Shown here: one piece after another, positions 44,831-55,671 of the stretch
Layout of the letters: each line of letters starts with the position of its first letter
How positions within the stretch are numbered: position 1 is the first letter of the stretch
Source of the DNA: Fragilaria radians
Taxonomy: Eukaryota > Bacillariophyta > Fragilariophyceae > Fragilariales > Fragilariaceae
Assembly: GCA_900642245.1 (NCBI GenBank)
Contig: CAAAJI010000001.1
Span: forward strand, 554,216-618,215
Length of the DNA stretch: 64,000 nt
Direction of reading: 5' to 3'
Notes under the pieces: model-generated
Told to the model about the DNA's origin: nothing
The model's input: only the letters and a program-made list of their open reading frames with translations
Database searches by the model: none
Translations under genes and position numbers: made by a program

Positions 44831-46762
44831 ATGTTTGCGGCTCGACGTCTCGTTTCAAATGTTGGTAAGCTCAATACTTCTATTCTTGAATGATCATATA
44901 ATAACGAAAGATCACGGATTGGTAGAAAAAAGATGAGATTACTCTGTGATGAAGTCCGTTGATCTCGTGGGATTTTCATGGATCTGGTTTTTTACAGTAG
45001 TATCATTCGTTACTGCAGTTAATAGTCATTACATCCAAATGGAATGATTTGTTTTGAATATGAATGCACGACGGGTTGTCATTTGGAACAACAACTATGG
45101 CATGCCTGGGATTTAATGAGTATAGAATTTCCACACTCATCGGCAGATGAAAGATATCTTGTGCCTCTCCTCCTAGGTTTGCTATTGTCATTCATCATCA
45201 ACTTGAGATAGAAGTAAACACCATGACAACTGAACTCACACTCGCCTATACATTTTCGCCCTTAATACTTCATGTTTTTGAAAGCATTTTCGCAACGATT
45301 CTTTACCTCTACAGCGACACGTTTGGCTGGAGGCAAAATCACACAAGTGATTGGTGCCGTCGTCGACGTTCAATTCGATGGAAAGCTACCGAAAATTCTC
45401 AACGCACTAGAAGTAGAAATGCCTGAGGGATCAGAGCGTCTTGTCCTTGAGGTTGCCCAACACTTGGGGGAAAACACTGTGCGAACAATTGCCATGGAAT
45501 CCACAGATGGTCTCGTTCGCGGACAGAAATGTGTTGACTCCGGAGCCCCAATTCAAGTACCTGTTGGTCCTGACACTCTTGGTCGTATTATCAATGTGAT
45601 TGGAGAACCTGTCGATGAGAAAGGACCTATCTTTAAGACTAAGGCCGATGAAAAGTTCGCACCTCTTCATCGCTCTGCTCCTACATTCACTGAACAAGGG
45701 CGCACACAAGATATTCTTGTAACTGGGATAAAGGTTGTTGACTTGCTCGCGCCTTATGCGAAAGGAGGAAAGATTGGACTTTTTGGAGGTGCTGGTGTCG
45801 GAAAGACAGTCGTTATCATGGAACTCATTAACAACATTGCTATGAACCATGGAGGATACTCTGTCTTTGCCGGCGTTGGAGAGCGCACCCGAGAAGGTAA
45901 CGATCTTTATTATGAGATGATTGAAGGAGGTGTGATTAAGGTGGACAAGGAAACTGGATCGACGAAAGGCTCAAAGGCTGCCTTAGTGTATGGTCAGATG
46001 AATGAGCCCCCTGGTGCCCGTGCTCGAGTTGCCCTTACGGGTCTAGCGATCGCGGAATATTTCCGTGACGAAGAAGGTCAAGATGTGTTGTTATTCGTGG
46101 ATAACATCTTCCGTTTCACTCAAGCGGGTTCGGAAGTGTCGGCACTTCTCGGGCGAATTCCCTCTGCTGTAGGTTATCAACCAACGCTTGCAACAGACAT
46201 GGGTGCCCTTCAAGAACGTATTACGTCCACTTCTAAAGGTTCCATCACTTCTGTGCAGGCTGTCTACGTGCCTGCAGATGATCTTACCGATCCTGCCCCT
46301 GCCACCACTTTTGCGCATTTGGATGCCACCACTGTGCTTTCGCGTTCGATTGCAGAACTCGGAATTTATCCTGCTGTCGATCCACTCGATTCCACCTCTC
46401 GTATGCTTGACCCCCGTGTCATTGGACAAGAACACTACGATATTGCACGTTCAACTCAAAAGCTACTCCAAGATTACAAGGGATTGCAAGACATTATTGC
46501 TATTCTAGGTATGGATGAGCTCTCTGAGGATGATAAGCTCACCGTTGCTCGTGCCCGAAAGGTTCAAAAGTTCATGTCTCAACCTTTCCACGTCGCTGAA
46601 GTCTTCACCGGAACAGCTGGAAAATTCGTAAGCCTTAAGGATACCATTAGTGGTTTCAAAGCAATCATTAATGGAGAATACGATGATCTCCCTGAGGGAG
46701 CGTTCTTCATGGTTGGAGATATCGAAGAAGTCAAGAAGAAGGCCCTTGAAATGGCAATTTAA
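44831..46762 (+). CDS. ATP5F1B: Mitochondrial ATP synthase F1 subunit beta
   Basis: Two exons: 44831-44864 and 45285-46762, 503 aa. Exon 1 encodes only MFAARRLVSNV, the start of the mitochondrial presequence. A 420-nt intron follows, and exon 2 continues AFSQRFFTSTATRLAGG, finishing the presequence. The catalytic core then begins at KITQVIGAVVDVQF. The Walker A loop GGAGVGKT is at about 179-186, followed by GERTREGNDLY, VLLFVDNIFRFTQAGSEV (Walker B) and the DELS-containing segment AILGMDELSEDDK. This is the catalytic subunit of F1. I prefer this spliced start to an in-frame ATG at 45272, since only the spliced form gives a complete targeting peptide and good splice sites (GTTG/GTAAGC, GAAAG/CATTTT). 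Length and motifs are normal. Confidence 0.95.
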
Positions 46763-48870
46763 GAATGAATTAAATGTCGAAAAAGAATAAATCTTTTTGA
46801 TGAGGTTTTTGATTTTCGTAGAAGTATTCTCTAGTATGGGATACATGACTTGCATAGTGTTGTAAATAGAAGTGAATGCTATGCTTTCGATGTTTTGAAG
46901 GAATGAACATAGGGATGGCAAAGTGAAAATCCAGATGAGGTGAAATTTCCAAGGTTATGCCTTGAAAGGCAATTTGAGTTCAACATTTCTATGGAATATT
47001 TGAATCATAACTGAGGAATCAGTGTTATGCGCATGAAAGGCAATGCTGTCATTCCTCGTATCAACATCTTTTACATCAAAGCGGTTACTCACGAAATAAT
47101 AGCAACACATTTTTGTGTGTGAATAGGATAGGTTCTTCAAGATTATGTTGAGATTATTTCCAGAATACCAGGAGTTTCAAATAACCATTTGTCCATAACC
47201 TTACATTCATGAGAAATTTGAATTGTGCTTTCATAATTATTTGATTCTTAATTTTAGTCTTGTGTTCTTCTTTAGACGAAGTCCCCATATGCAATAGCGT
47301 GAATCAAGTCCTTAACGCTCGCAAATTGAAAAGGAGTAGCTGTTTATGAAAGGTTCTACTACTCAAACAAACCAACTGCTCTTAGATCTTAATTTTTCCA
47401 AAAATTTCCAAAAGAGCAACTGATCTTGGCCAAAGCTTTGAAATTTGATGGATGAAAAGCATAAAGGTGGACATTGAATCTTCAGATGGAGTAATGCCAT
47501 GGAAGTCTGTTAAGTATACACAATGATAATATAAATCAAAGATGATGTCATAAGCATGGCCGTGCATAGATTGGTTGTACCATATGTACAAATACAGCCA
47601 CCTAAGTTTACTATCAATGAGCTTTTTCATCTCCCTGATTTGTCATCTTCATCCTTATTCGTTCGATTGGTCTTGGATTAACTCGTGAATGAAATACTCG
47701 GTTTCTTTGTCCAGAGCTGAAAATCATTCAAGGAACTCTAGCCCCTTACCTCTATGACAAATGCAAATCCCCGAAAGCTGCATTCCGTTTTGTACATACC
47801 TACCTTCCGCAAGAAAAGTAAAACTGAGATTTGTCCAGGTATCTTAGCCTAAAACAAATTCTTCGAAAAAATCGTGGTACATGTTTTTTTTCCTACTTAC
47901 GGATATACACTATACATCATTATACATAACAACACGGTAAATACTTCTTGGAATACAGAGATGAAGCATTATCTGTAGCATGTCATTCAACTGAAACTGG
48001 TACACGTGAACGTTTCTTTTATATCTTGAGCACCAGATGATTCCCTGGATTTTTCACATCCTAGAATACATGGATTTTGGCATTGTCTAAAACTGTTTTT
48101 ATTTTATTACATTTCTTTATCTGCATGAAGAATAAACGTCAAGCATGAAATCATTCAGAAACGACAGAGTAAGCACATCAATGAAACCAACATAAACAGC
48201 ACGTACATTGACATCCTTTTGCTGAATTTGCTTGGCTTTGTTACTTCCAATTCCTCACAAAAGTAAAACATTCAAATAAATGAGAAAAAGTCTTTCCATC
48301 TAACATTCATTGGAGGAAGCACTGCATAATTTGTAAAATGAACAAATGTATATCTTTACTTTTTCATTTTCTTTGTCTTTTTTCTTGGCAACGCCTCATT
48401 GAGTTTGTCAATCTAACCTCTAGGTCCCTGCGTAGCTTCAGGAACGTTGCCCTCAGCTATAGGAACATTGCCTTCAGCCACAGGCACATGCCCACCATCA
48501 TCGGTATCATCTTCATTAGCATAGATATCATAGTCTCCAACGTAGTTTTCCTCATCAGATTCAATCTTTCAACTGCAGGTGCAGCATTTGCATGCAATTA
48601 ATCTCTAGAACTGGAATGAGAGAATCAACGTTTAGATTCGTTGAATAAGTACTTGTGAGAGAATAGCCATATGGATTCGTTGAATGAGTACCAAGAAGAG
48701 AATCGTCATTCAGATCCAACTGTAACGAGAATTTGTTAAATTAGCAATGCTCAAGATTCAAATTAGTTTTAGGGTTGTAAACTTAGTTACAAATTGTACA
48801 TCTTTGCTAAACACACGATGTAATGGGGGTAGCCTCATTACATTGGTAAATATTAGTGAAAGACCAATTC
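46763..48870. other. Intergenic region between convergent ATP synthase beta and dymeclin
   Basis: About 2.1 kb of AT-rich DNA. A coding-like acidic fragment lies on the minus strand at 48413-48600 (listed separately). Other open frames are low in information. Confidence 0.4.
48413..48600 (-). pseudogene. Acidic coding-like fragment, unidentified
   Basis: On the minus strand one frame reads ESDEENYVGDYDIYANEDDTD and continues with a short repeated unit, VAEGNVPIAEGNVPEAT, to a stop at 48413. Just upstream the neighbouring frame reads NAAPAVERLN, suggesting a shifted join. Acidic, repetitive linkers of this kind occur between integrase and reverse transcriptase in copia elements, so it may be a transposon remnant. 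There is no decisive motif. Confidence 0.3.
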
Positions 48871-51503
48871 TTATATCACATCTGATATATCTTTAGAGAA
48901 ACCGGAATTTCCTCTTAGTCCCTCGATAGATGGATTTGGATCAGGAGAATCGTCTTTCTCTTCCTGAAGTGGAAAAGCCTTGATTCGATCTGCGTCCCAA
49001 TCAATCATGCTTGCAGTCACCACTGAAACAACAATGTCCCAAGCATAAGGAATAAAAAAAACTTCCGGGTCAGCTTCTTCTTCGTAGGAAAACGCAAACA
49101 CAGTTTCTTGGCCATGAATAGTTTCAGCCTGGAGAATGCTAACATTGGATTCAAGAATTTGGAGAGCTTTCGATGCTGTGCTGATATCTCCATTTGCTTT
49201 CATAATGTCTACCGCACACCTTATTACTTTTTCCACAAGCATCAAGTCTGGCTTTACTCCCAACAACGAAGGCTTTTCGATCAGAAGCGTGAACTCAGCT
49301 TCTTGATATAGTAAAGCATAAAGTAAATTCATATTTTTATCAATATTTTTTGGCCCCAAACTGTGTTTCAAAAGCACTAAAAGTGTACGGACTACTTCCC
49401 CGTACATTTCTATGGATGTCGAATGCCCTTGGTTGGTATCACGACCGCTGCTTCGCGCTTTATGTAATGAATAATTTTTTAAGCTTGATATAGTCACAGT
49501 CACGAGTCTCATCGCGGCGTATTCATGTAATTCTACCACATGTGGAGAAAGATTCATCAAAACAGCGCAGCAGTTGCTCAATAGAAATGCATCTTGCAGC
49601 CAACTGAGGTTGAAAGTGATCGCGCGAAGTAAGGTGAGTAACAGAAGTGAGCCCAGAGTAATATCCTTCAAAACTCTTTCTCGATACCAAGGAACCACCA
49701 TCACCTTAATGCGACGAAATGCATCGGGTCCAAACGATGTATCCTGTGAAAATAAGAGTAATAAGATAACATTTAGATAAAGATGTGACATTGAACGAAA
49801 GGGGCGGCGTCGACCAGATATTGAAGAACCATGGTTTTCAAAAGCATAATAATCATGGAATTTTGTAGAAAAATACAATGTTCGTAACAATGGTAGCACG
49901 ACAGTATCAAGATCTGATCTGACTGCGATCAAAGCTGCGAAACTCGGCGAACATTGATGTAATGTGTAAAACAGAAGTGCGCCAAGCTCGTTGTGCACAA
50001 CTCGACCAAAAGACTCGAACAAGTTTTCAAAGTTTGTGGTCATGCGACTTTGTGAAGATAACATAGAAATACCCTCGCTTCCTTTCTCATTAGTCCCATC
50101 GGAAAGTGCAGAACCATTACTTCTGGGCTCCCAACGGTCATCATTAAGAGCTTCAAGCTCATCACGAAAAGGGTTGTTTCCCAGCCTTGAATTATGCAAT
50201 AAAATCAATAACAAAGAAGCCGATAAATCTGCTATAGGCGAGGTTGTCAGCCAGAACACGCTATTTGTTCTGCGCTTCTTCGGGACACAATCTTTGAAAG
50301 GTTCGTTTTCCCTAAAATCTCGACGTTCACCACGAAAGCGCAATAAGCCCAAAGCCATTTTGACAAGTCTTAATGGTAAAAGAATGAGCGAGGAAGAGAG
50401 CACCCAAACGCCTTTCGACGCGTTGATAATTAAGCTGGATGAAACTCGCTCACTTAGCGCCGTCGAGTCAGAAGTATCTCCCTGATTTTGTTTTTTCATA
50501 ACAGCAGGTCTTTCCGCATGTACTGCTATGTATGTTTCATACATGCCGTCACATCCGATTTTTCCACCCTTTGACGATACAATAGATTCAACGAGTTTTG
50601 TCATGTGATATGATACAGAATCCAATGGCGCTATGGGCCGATGCAGCTGCCATTCCAGACAGATCTGGAGAAAACTATGAGGTGACCACGTCCCCGACGA
50701 TGGTTGACTATCTCCTGGGAAATAACGCTGTCTGGCGTTACACCTTTTTCTTCCTTCTTCCATGATATAATAGAGGGTAAAGTTATGACTCATGGTTGAG
50801 CTAGCGGCTTTCCGTTCCATGCTTGTAATCACAGGTTGATAGAGTTGAGTCGAAAGCAGAATAAGTAGCAATTGTAAAGAAATCACTGTTGCGTCATAGG
50901 TGACTGAGATTTCTTTTTGTGATATCATTGAAGTTAAATAATTCAGCAAACATGTTATTAATTCGCCTCCAACCATACGATCAGGTTGTCTTCGCCCTTC
51001 ATCACGACTGCGATACATAAAGACATCGATTTGTTGATCAGGGGAGATATCGTGAATCAAAGTTTTTAACAAGTTTAACGAGCCTGCAGTAGCTCGAGCT
51101 TTCGCAACAAGGGAAATCTTTTCTGTGAAACTTTTGGCAGAGCCGATTTGCGTTTGTAATTCACGAACCATCCGACTGCAATGTAGGGAAAGTGCTGCTA
51201 AATTAGAGGAGAGAGCAGCGTTTTTGGTCATCGACTCACAAGCAATAGATATTGTGCGATTTGGTTGTCGAGTATGCTCCAGATGGATCCAAATTTCATA
51301 TCCTAATAAAAGTTCTTGCCACCTGGTATCATGGAAGGCGATGTGCGACGGTCCACATACTTGAAGCAAAAGAACAGCAAGATCGTCAGTCTCATCAAAT
51401 CTTGAAGCTCTCTGTTTGGAAAAGATTTACTGTTAGATCCATATCCATAGAGACCAAGTAGACTATGTCTTTTAAGCACACTTACTTCTGGATTACCCCA
51501 CAT
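48871..51503 (-). CDS. DYM: Dymeclin (DYM), Golgi-associated protein
   Basis: Two exons: 51503-51486 (only six codons, MWGNPE) and 51411-48871, joined over a 74-nt intron, giving 852 aa. Dymeclin is a Golgi-associated helical protein needed for vesicle traffic. Family segments are LLSTQLYQPVI near 190, NNPFRDELEALND near 405, VLPLLRTLYFST, YRERVLKDITLGSLLLL, CCAVLMNLSPHVVELHEYAAMR and, near the end, EEADPEVFFIPYAWDIVVS. The length exceeds the human protein (669 aa) because of insertions, for example a basic stretch near residue 355. The second residue is Trp, so the N-myristoylation site (Gly2) of the animal protein is absent. The frame is intact throughout. Confidence 0.9.
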
Positions 51504-52548
51504 AACAACAGTTTCCTTGCAATTTTATGCTTTTCACAATTCGTCAATTGCTTGACAAATCATACCTATCGCGAACCTTATTACATATGTTTTTTAATGA
51601 ACATTTTGACTTGAGCTTATGGTTGATACAATTTTGGGGCTAAAATTGATGAGACAATAACTTTTCACGAACATTAACTATCAGAATTAAAAATACACAA
51701 GATTTCTCAATTTCTATCTTAATGGCATGAAATTTTGCTATGGCGCCGCCCAGCAACTCACCACGCAATTTAATGAGTACAACGAAGATGACAACAATGG
51801 AACAATTCATATTGTCTTAAATTCGACTGGAAATGACTGAGAAAAGGAAATGGGAGACGTGTCTGACACCACTGAAGGAGAGTAACCTACCAAAACAGCA
51901 TTGGAAGAAAAATATTGAGATAAGGCAACATCCAATCTTGTTCTGTTAACGCACCTTATCCAATGAGCTTTTAAGTAATTCATATTATTACCTTGCATGC
52001 GGTTGCAAAGAGATTGATAGAAATGACGACATTTTCATGTTCTGTAGAATGTGTTGTCTTATTCGAATGCTGCCTTGGATAGCCAATTAATTGATTACTC
52101 ATGGGAAGATTACTATTGGGCCGCTGATAAGTTCAAATGAAGAACGTGCTGAATTAGATGTCCTAAATGTATCCATCTTCGACCTACAATGTTATTGAGA
52201 ATACACTTCCATTTTATATTTATCCTGAAAAGAAAACCAAATTTCACCTCCAGTTTTGCAAAGAGTAAATGAAGTTGGCCACTGAGGAGGTCTGTTAGCT
52301 TGGGCTGTACAAATCCCAATTCTTACTTCTTTGTGTTGCGATTCCGAGGTGATTGTAGAAATTGCGAAAAAAGGGAAATATGAATCTACCCATAGCATCA
52401 GAACCATGATACATTTTCAAGTTAAATTATCCTAAATGCAATGCCACCCAAATGTCAAAGGAATTACATTGGTAGGCCCCATTACCTAAAGAATACAGCA
52501 TCACACTGCAAGAATGAGATTAGGCTATTTTTATCAAAGATAGAACAG
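51504..52548. other. Intergenic region
   Basis: About 1.05 kb between dymeclin and the SF3A2 fusion. It contains short AT-rich frames only, with nothing recognisable. Confidence 0.4.
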
Positions 52549-53472
52549 TTAAAGTTCTTCACCCTCTTCCGCAAAGTAAAGAGTGAGCGTGAACTTTTTC
52601 CCCACTGCATCCCAATTGGTAACAAACTTTCCTTCTCCCTTATCCAATGGCTCATTTGGAATCTTAAACGCCACTGTTTCGTAGGGCTCAGCAGCGAAGA
52701 GAAGGTATTGATATCGCCTATCTGGAGGTGAGTCTATCTGCTGTTCAAACGCTGACATGAAGCGATGACGTGGTTGAGTGCATTTCTCTATTTCTGTATA
52801 AACTAGTTCAAAAGACAAGCACCTCTGGTTAGTATCAGGATCTCGACTCTTCAATACTTGATAACCAGGACGGCCGATTCGAAATTTAGGAAGTTTCACT
52901 TTTTTGGCTGGAGGTTGTGGTGGAAGGAAAGACGCTTCCGTTTCTGCCTTTTTGGACTCCAGATAGGCTCGTCGCGCCAAACCTTGTTGATGCTTCTTTC
53001 CCTGCGTATGAGCCAAATAGTTCGCTTCATTCGGGTGTAATGTGAGGCAAAGTTTACACTCGTAAGTTCCTAGATGATTACGCATCAAATATGGGTCCTT
53101 AGCAAGATCAATGGATTCCAAAGCCAACCTCTTCAAGCGTTCTTTGCGCTCCCTCTCTGCATTTTGACTCGAAGATACCCCTCCACCACCAAATTTCGAT
53201 CCGACTCGATTTTGCCTATCAATACCTCCCAGTAACCTAAGTCGAATGCTTATTGTATCGCCCTCTGCGATGCGATCAAAGTTATTTGGTTCAACCACTC
53301 GAGCATTATGAACAAGGTAGAATAAGCTAAAGCAAGCACCGCGTGTGACACCTAGACTGCGTCTCAAAATGTCACTGAAAAAATCTTCGTAAGCCATCGA
53401 AGATGCTATGGTTGTACAGCTCATGGTCCCATCTGGCTTCCGGACAAACAAATTCTTAATGTCATTCATCAT
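52549..53472 (-). CDS. SF3A2: Ubiquitin-like domain fused to splicing factor SF3A2 (SF3a66/PRP11)
   Basis: A 307-aa single-exon protein. From residue 84 it is SF3A2, a U2 snRNP subunit required for prespliceosome assembly: DRQNRVGSKFGGGGVSSS, ERLKRLALESIDLAKDPYLM, a zinc finger with C139, C142, H155 and H161 (context NHLGTYECKLCLTLH and YLAHTQGKKH), RIGRPGYQVLKSRD, PRHRFMSAFEQQID and QYLLFAAEPYETVAFK. Residues 5-83 are extra: LFVRKPDGTMSC, then FFSDILRRSLGV, FYLVHNARVVEPN and AEGDTISIRLRLLGG, the strand-helix-strand pattern of a ubiquitin-like fold ending in Leu-Gly-Gly. Human and plant SF3A2 start at the equivalent of residue 84. The fusion resembles Sde2, whose ubiquitin-like part is cut after Gly-Gly. 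Cleavage here is inference. A copia element has inserted 193 bp upstream of the start codon. Confidence 0.9.
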   Translation of the reverse strand: MMNDIKNLFVRKPDGTMSCTTIASSMAYEDFFSDILRRSLGVTRGACFSLFYLVHNARVVEPNNFDRIAEGDTISIRLRLLGGIDRQNRVGSKFGGGGVSSSQNAERERKERLKRLALESIDLAKDPYLMRNHLGTYECKLCLTLHPNEANYLAHTQGKKHQQGLARRAYLESKKAETEASFLPPQPPAKKVKLPKFRIGRPGYQVLKSRDPDTNQRCLSFELVYTEIEKCTQPRHRFMSAFEQQIDSPPDRRYQYLLFAAEPYETVAFKIPNEPLDKGEGKFVTNWDAVGKKFTLTLYFAEEGEEL

Positions 53473-53659
53473 GTTGTTTTGGTATCTTATGTTCGCTGTT
53501 CCAAAGAAAAAAATAAAGCTAGTGCTAGTAGCGTTACGGGAAATTAAGTATGGTTTGCTTCTATACTATAATTTCTAATTTCTTCACCAACCACTTCTCC
53601 TACTTCCTTCTTCAATAACTTCTGCACTGTCTTCAACAAATAATTCAATAATATTTTTT

Positions 53660-53664
53660 GATCA
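53660..53664. repeat. Target-site duplication of copia element, left
   Basis: The five bases GATCA immediately before the 5' LTR recur immediately after the 3' LTR (58814-58818). A 5-bp duplication is normal for copia integrase. Confidence 0.9.
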
Positions 53665-53953
53665 TGTTGGAGATGGAAAATTACAAGGTTAGTGTTCAGA
53701 GGAGAAGAAAAATCTTCGGGATTTCTCGTTAGTTATGTGAACGAAACAAGTAGAAAATGAACTTGGAGAAATTGATCGAAAAGGAACGAACTGTGAAATC
53801 GTCGCGATTAGCTCATACTTTTAAAAGAATCTTAGGAAACATTGTTTGTCAATCACTTTGTGCAATCCTATTTACACCTTGACTTGCTCATATTAGAGCA
53901 TAGAAGATATAGGCAGATTAAAGAAGTCTGTATCTCAGGTTGGTACTTCAACA
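53665..53953 (+). repeat. 5' long terminal repeat of copia element
   Basis: 289 bp, starts TGTTGGAGATGG and ends GGTACTTCAACA. It differs from the 3' LTR at nine positions with no indel. The sequence just inside (from 53954) does not match an initiator-Met primer-binding site I recognise. Confidence 0.95.
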
Positions 53954-54071
53954 TTCTTTTGAAAGTACCGTGATTTGAGGACAAATCAATCCCAATAAGA
54001 CTACCAAGATATTATCTGCTTGAAGAAGACACACAGTGCAACACCTAACCTAACTTCTTTGGATTTCATGA

Positions 54072-54689
54072 ATGAATAGCAAAGGAGGACAAGGACAGAA
54101 CAGAAAGAAGGGAATGAAAGCCAAACGCTTTCCCCGCCATCAAGCCAAGACTGTGAAGCCCGACACGAGACAATCCCTTTTTGATTACAACTACTATTTA
54201 GGATCTGCCACCCAAGCATCTAACATTGAAGCAAGTACTGAGCTTATACTTAACTATATAAAGAAAACATTTGATTATGAAAATGATATTGGCACTTCTT
54301 TAAAGGAGCTAACAGTATCAGATTCGGAAAAATGGAGAGCAAAGATGAGGGTAAGCACGGCGTCGGATTCAGCAGTGTACCAATTAGAGACAAGGCAATT
54401 TGAAATGGAATACAAGTCAGATTATGAAGAGTTTAAATCAAGAGTCAAGACTTATGAGCAGAATATAATCAAGGCCTATGCATTGAGTTGGGAGAGGTGC
54501 ACCAAAGGGATGAAGAATAAAATCAAAGCAAGAGTGGAGTTTGCCATCAAAATTGAAAATGATCCCATTGAATTGTTGAAGGAGCATTCCCAAAACTTTC
54601 AAGAACACTGTTTTAACATGTCAATTATTTTAGATTCCATGAGAGGATTATTGAATGTGAAACAGAAAGAGGTTTTGAACAGCTGGTGA
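54072..54689 (+). pseudogene. Copia gag, N-terminal part
   Basis: A 205-codon frame starting MNSKGGQGQNRKKGMKAKRF, basic at the N-terminus and then helical (ELILNYIKKTFDYENDIG, DYEEFKSRVKTYEQNIIKAYAL), as in copia capsid proteins. It ends at a stop at 54689, and the gag region resumes in another frame at 54745, so a shift or small deletion has occurred. Confidence 0.7.
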
Positions 54690-54744
54690 GGTACTAGAAT
54701 CTCATTTTGGTGGGCCAATCATTATCCCAAAAATAGTTGAAAAT

Positions 54745-55668
54745 ATGCCTGAACATGACCCAAAGGATTTAGAAATGATCAAAAAGTGTCAAATGAAAAT
54801 GTTTGAGGGTTTCCTAGCATTTCTCTACCTTGAAAATGCTGATAAATCAAGGTATGGATCCATTCTCACAGGCCTGAATACACAGCAATCCCTGGGAAAT
54901 GATCAATACCCGAAAACTATCAGTGAGGCCCACAATATATTGAGCAATCACAAGCTTGATACACCTCTCAAGTCCAGAAAAGAACAAGATTTCCACAAGC
55001 CAAAGAGCAGTATGCAGAAGGAACGAGACAATTCAAATGAGCAAGAAATTACTCTATCCTTTGCTCAGATGGAAGGTAAGTGCTACGGTTGTGGCAAAGC
55101 AGGTCATAGGTCAACTATGTGTGGTCACAAGGATAGGCCTAAAGTGGAGTGGGCAATAAACAAGGCACAGCAGAGCTTTGCACAGCCTCAAGTTGAGCAA
55201 TCAAGTACATCTGTGGGAACAGCTCAGCAATCACCTTATGATCAGCAACCTTCTGAAAGCAGAGTATCTACAGGATGGGCAGGAGCACATATACCTCATG
55301 GATTTGCTCAAGTGGACATTATGCGCACATGGATCCTGCTTGACAATCAATCAAGTGCTACCATCTTTTGTAACCCAATAATGGTCAAAAACATCCGCAA
55401 AACAAATGATCGCTTGGATCTACAAACAAATGCTGGAATTCTATCCACAAACATGAAGTGTGATATTCCAGAATGGGGTGAAGCAAGGTTTAATCCAAGT
55501 GCTATCACAAACATTTTCAGTTATGCTGAAATGGCTAAGAAACATTGTATCATAACAGATTCAGCCAAAGACAATGGCTTTATTGTGCATCTACCAGATA
55601 AGCAAATCCGATTTGAGCCAACTGCAAATGGACTCTATGCTTATGTTCCAAACTTTAAAAAAACATAA
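54745..55668 (+). pseudogene. Copia gag zinc knuckle and protease-like region
   Basis: A 307-codon frame. CYGCGKAGHRSTMC is a CCHC nucleocapsid knuckle (C-x2-C-x4-H-x4-C). Further on, MRTWILLDNQSSATIFCNP sits where the aspartic protease active site is expected. The usual Asp-Ser/Thr-Gly is replaced by Asp-Asn-Gln, which I recall from other diatom copia elements but which would not be a classical active site. The end overlaps the next domain in a different frame. Confidence 0.75.
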
Positions 55669-55671
55669 AAT

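Noticed and set aside
45431..45850. A 139-codon frame antisense to ATP synthase beta
   Set aside because: Antisense shadow of a highly conserved gene.
48338..48601. An 87-codon plus-strand hydrophobic frame
   Set aside because: It is the complement of the acidic minus-strand fragment, which has the better protein character.
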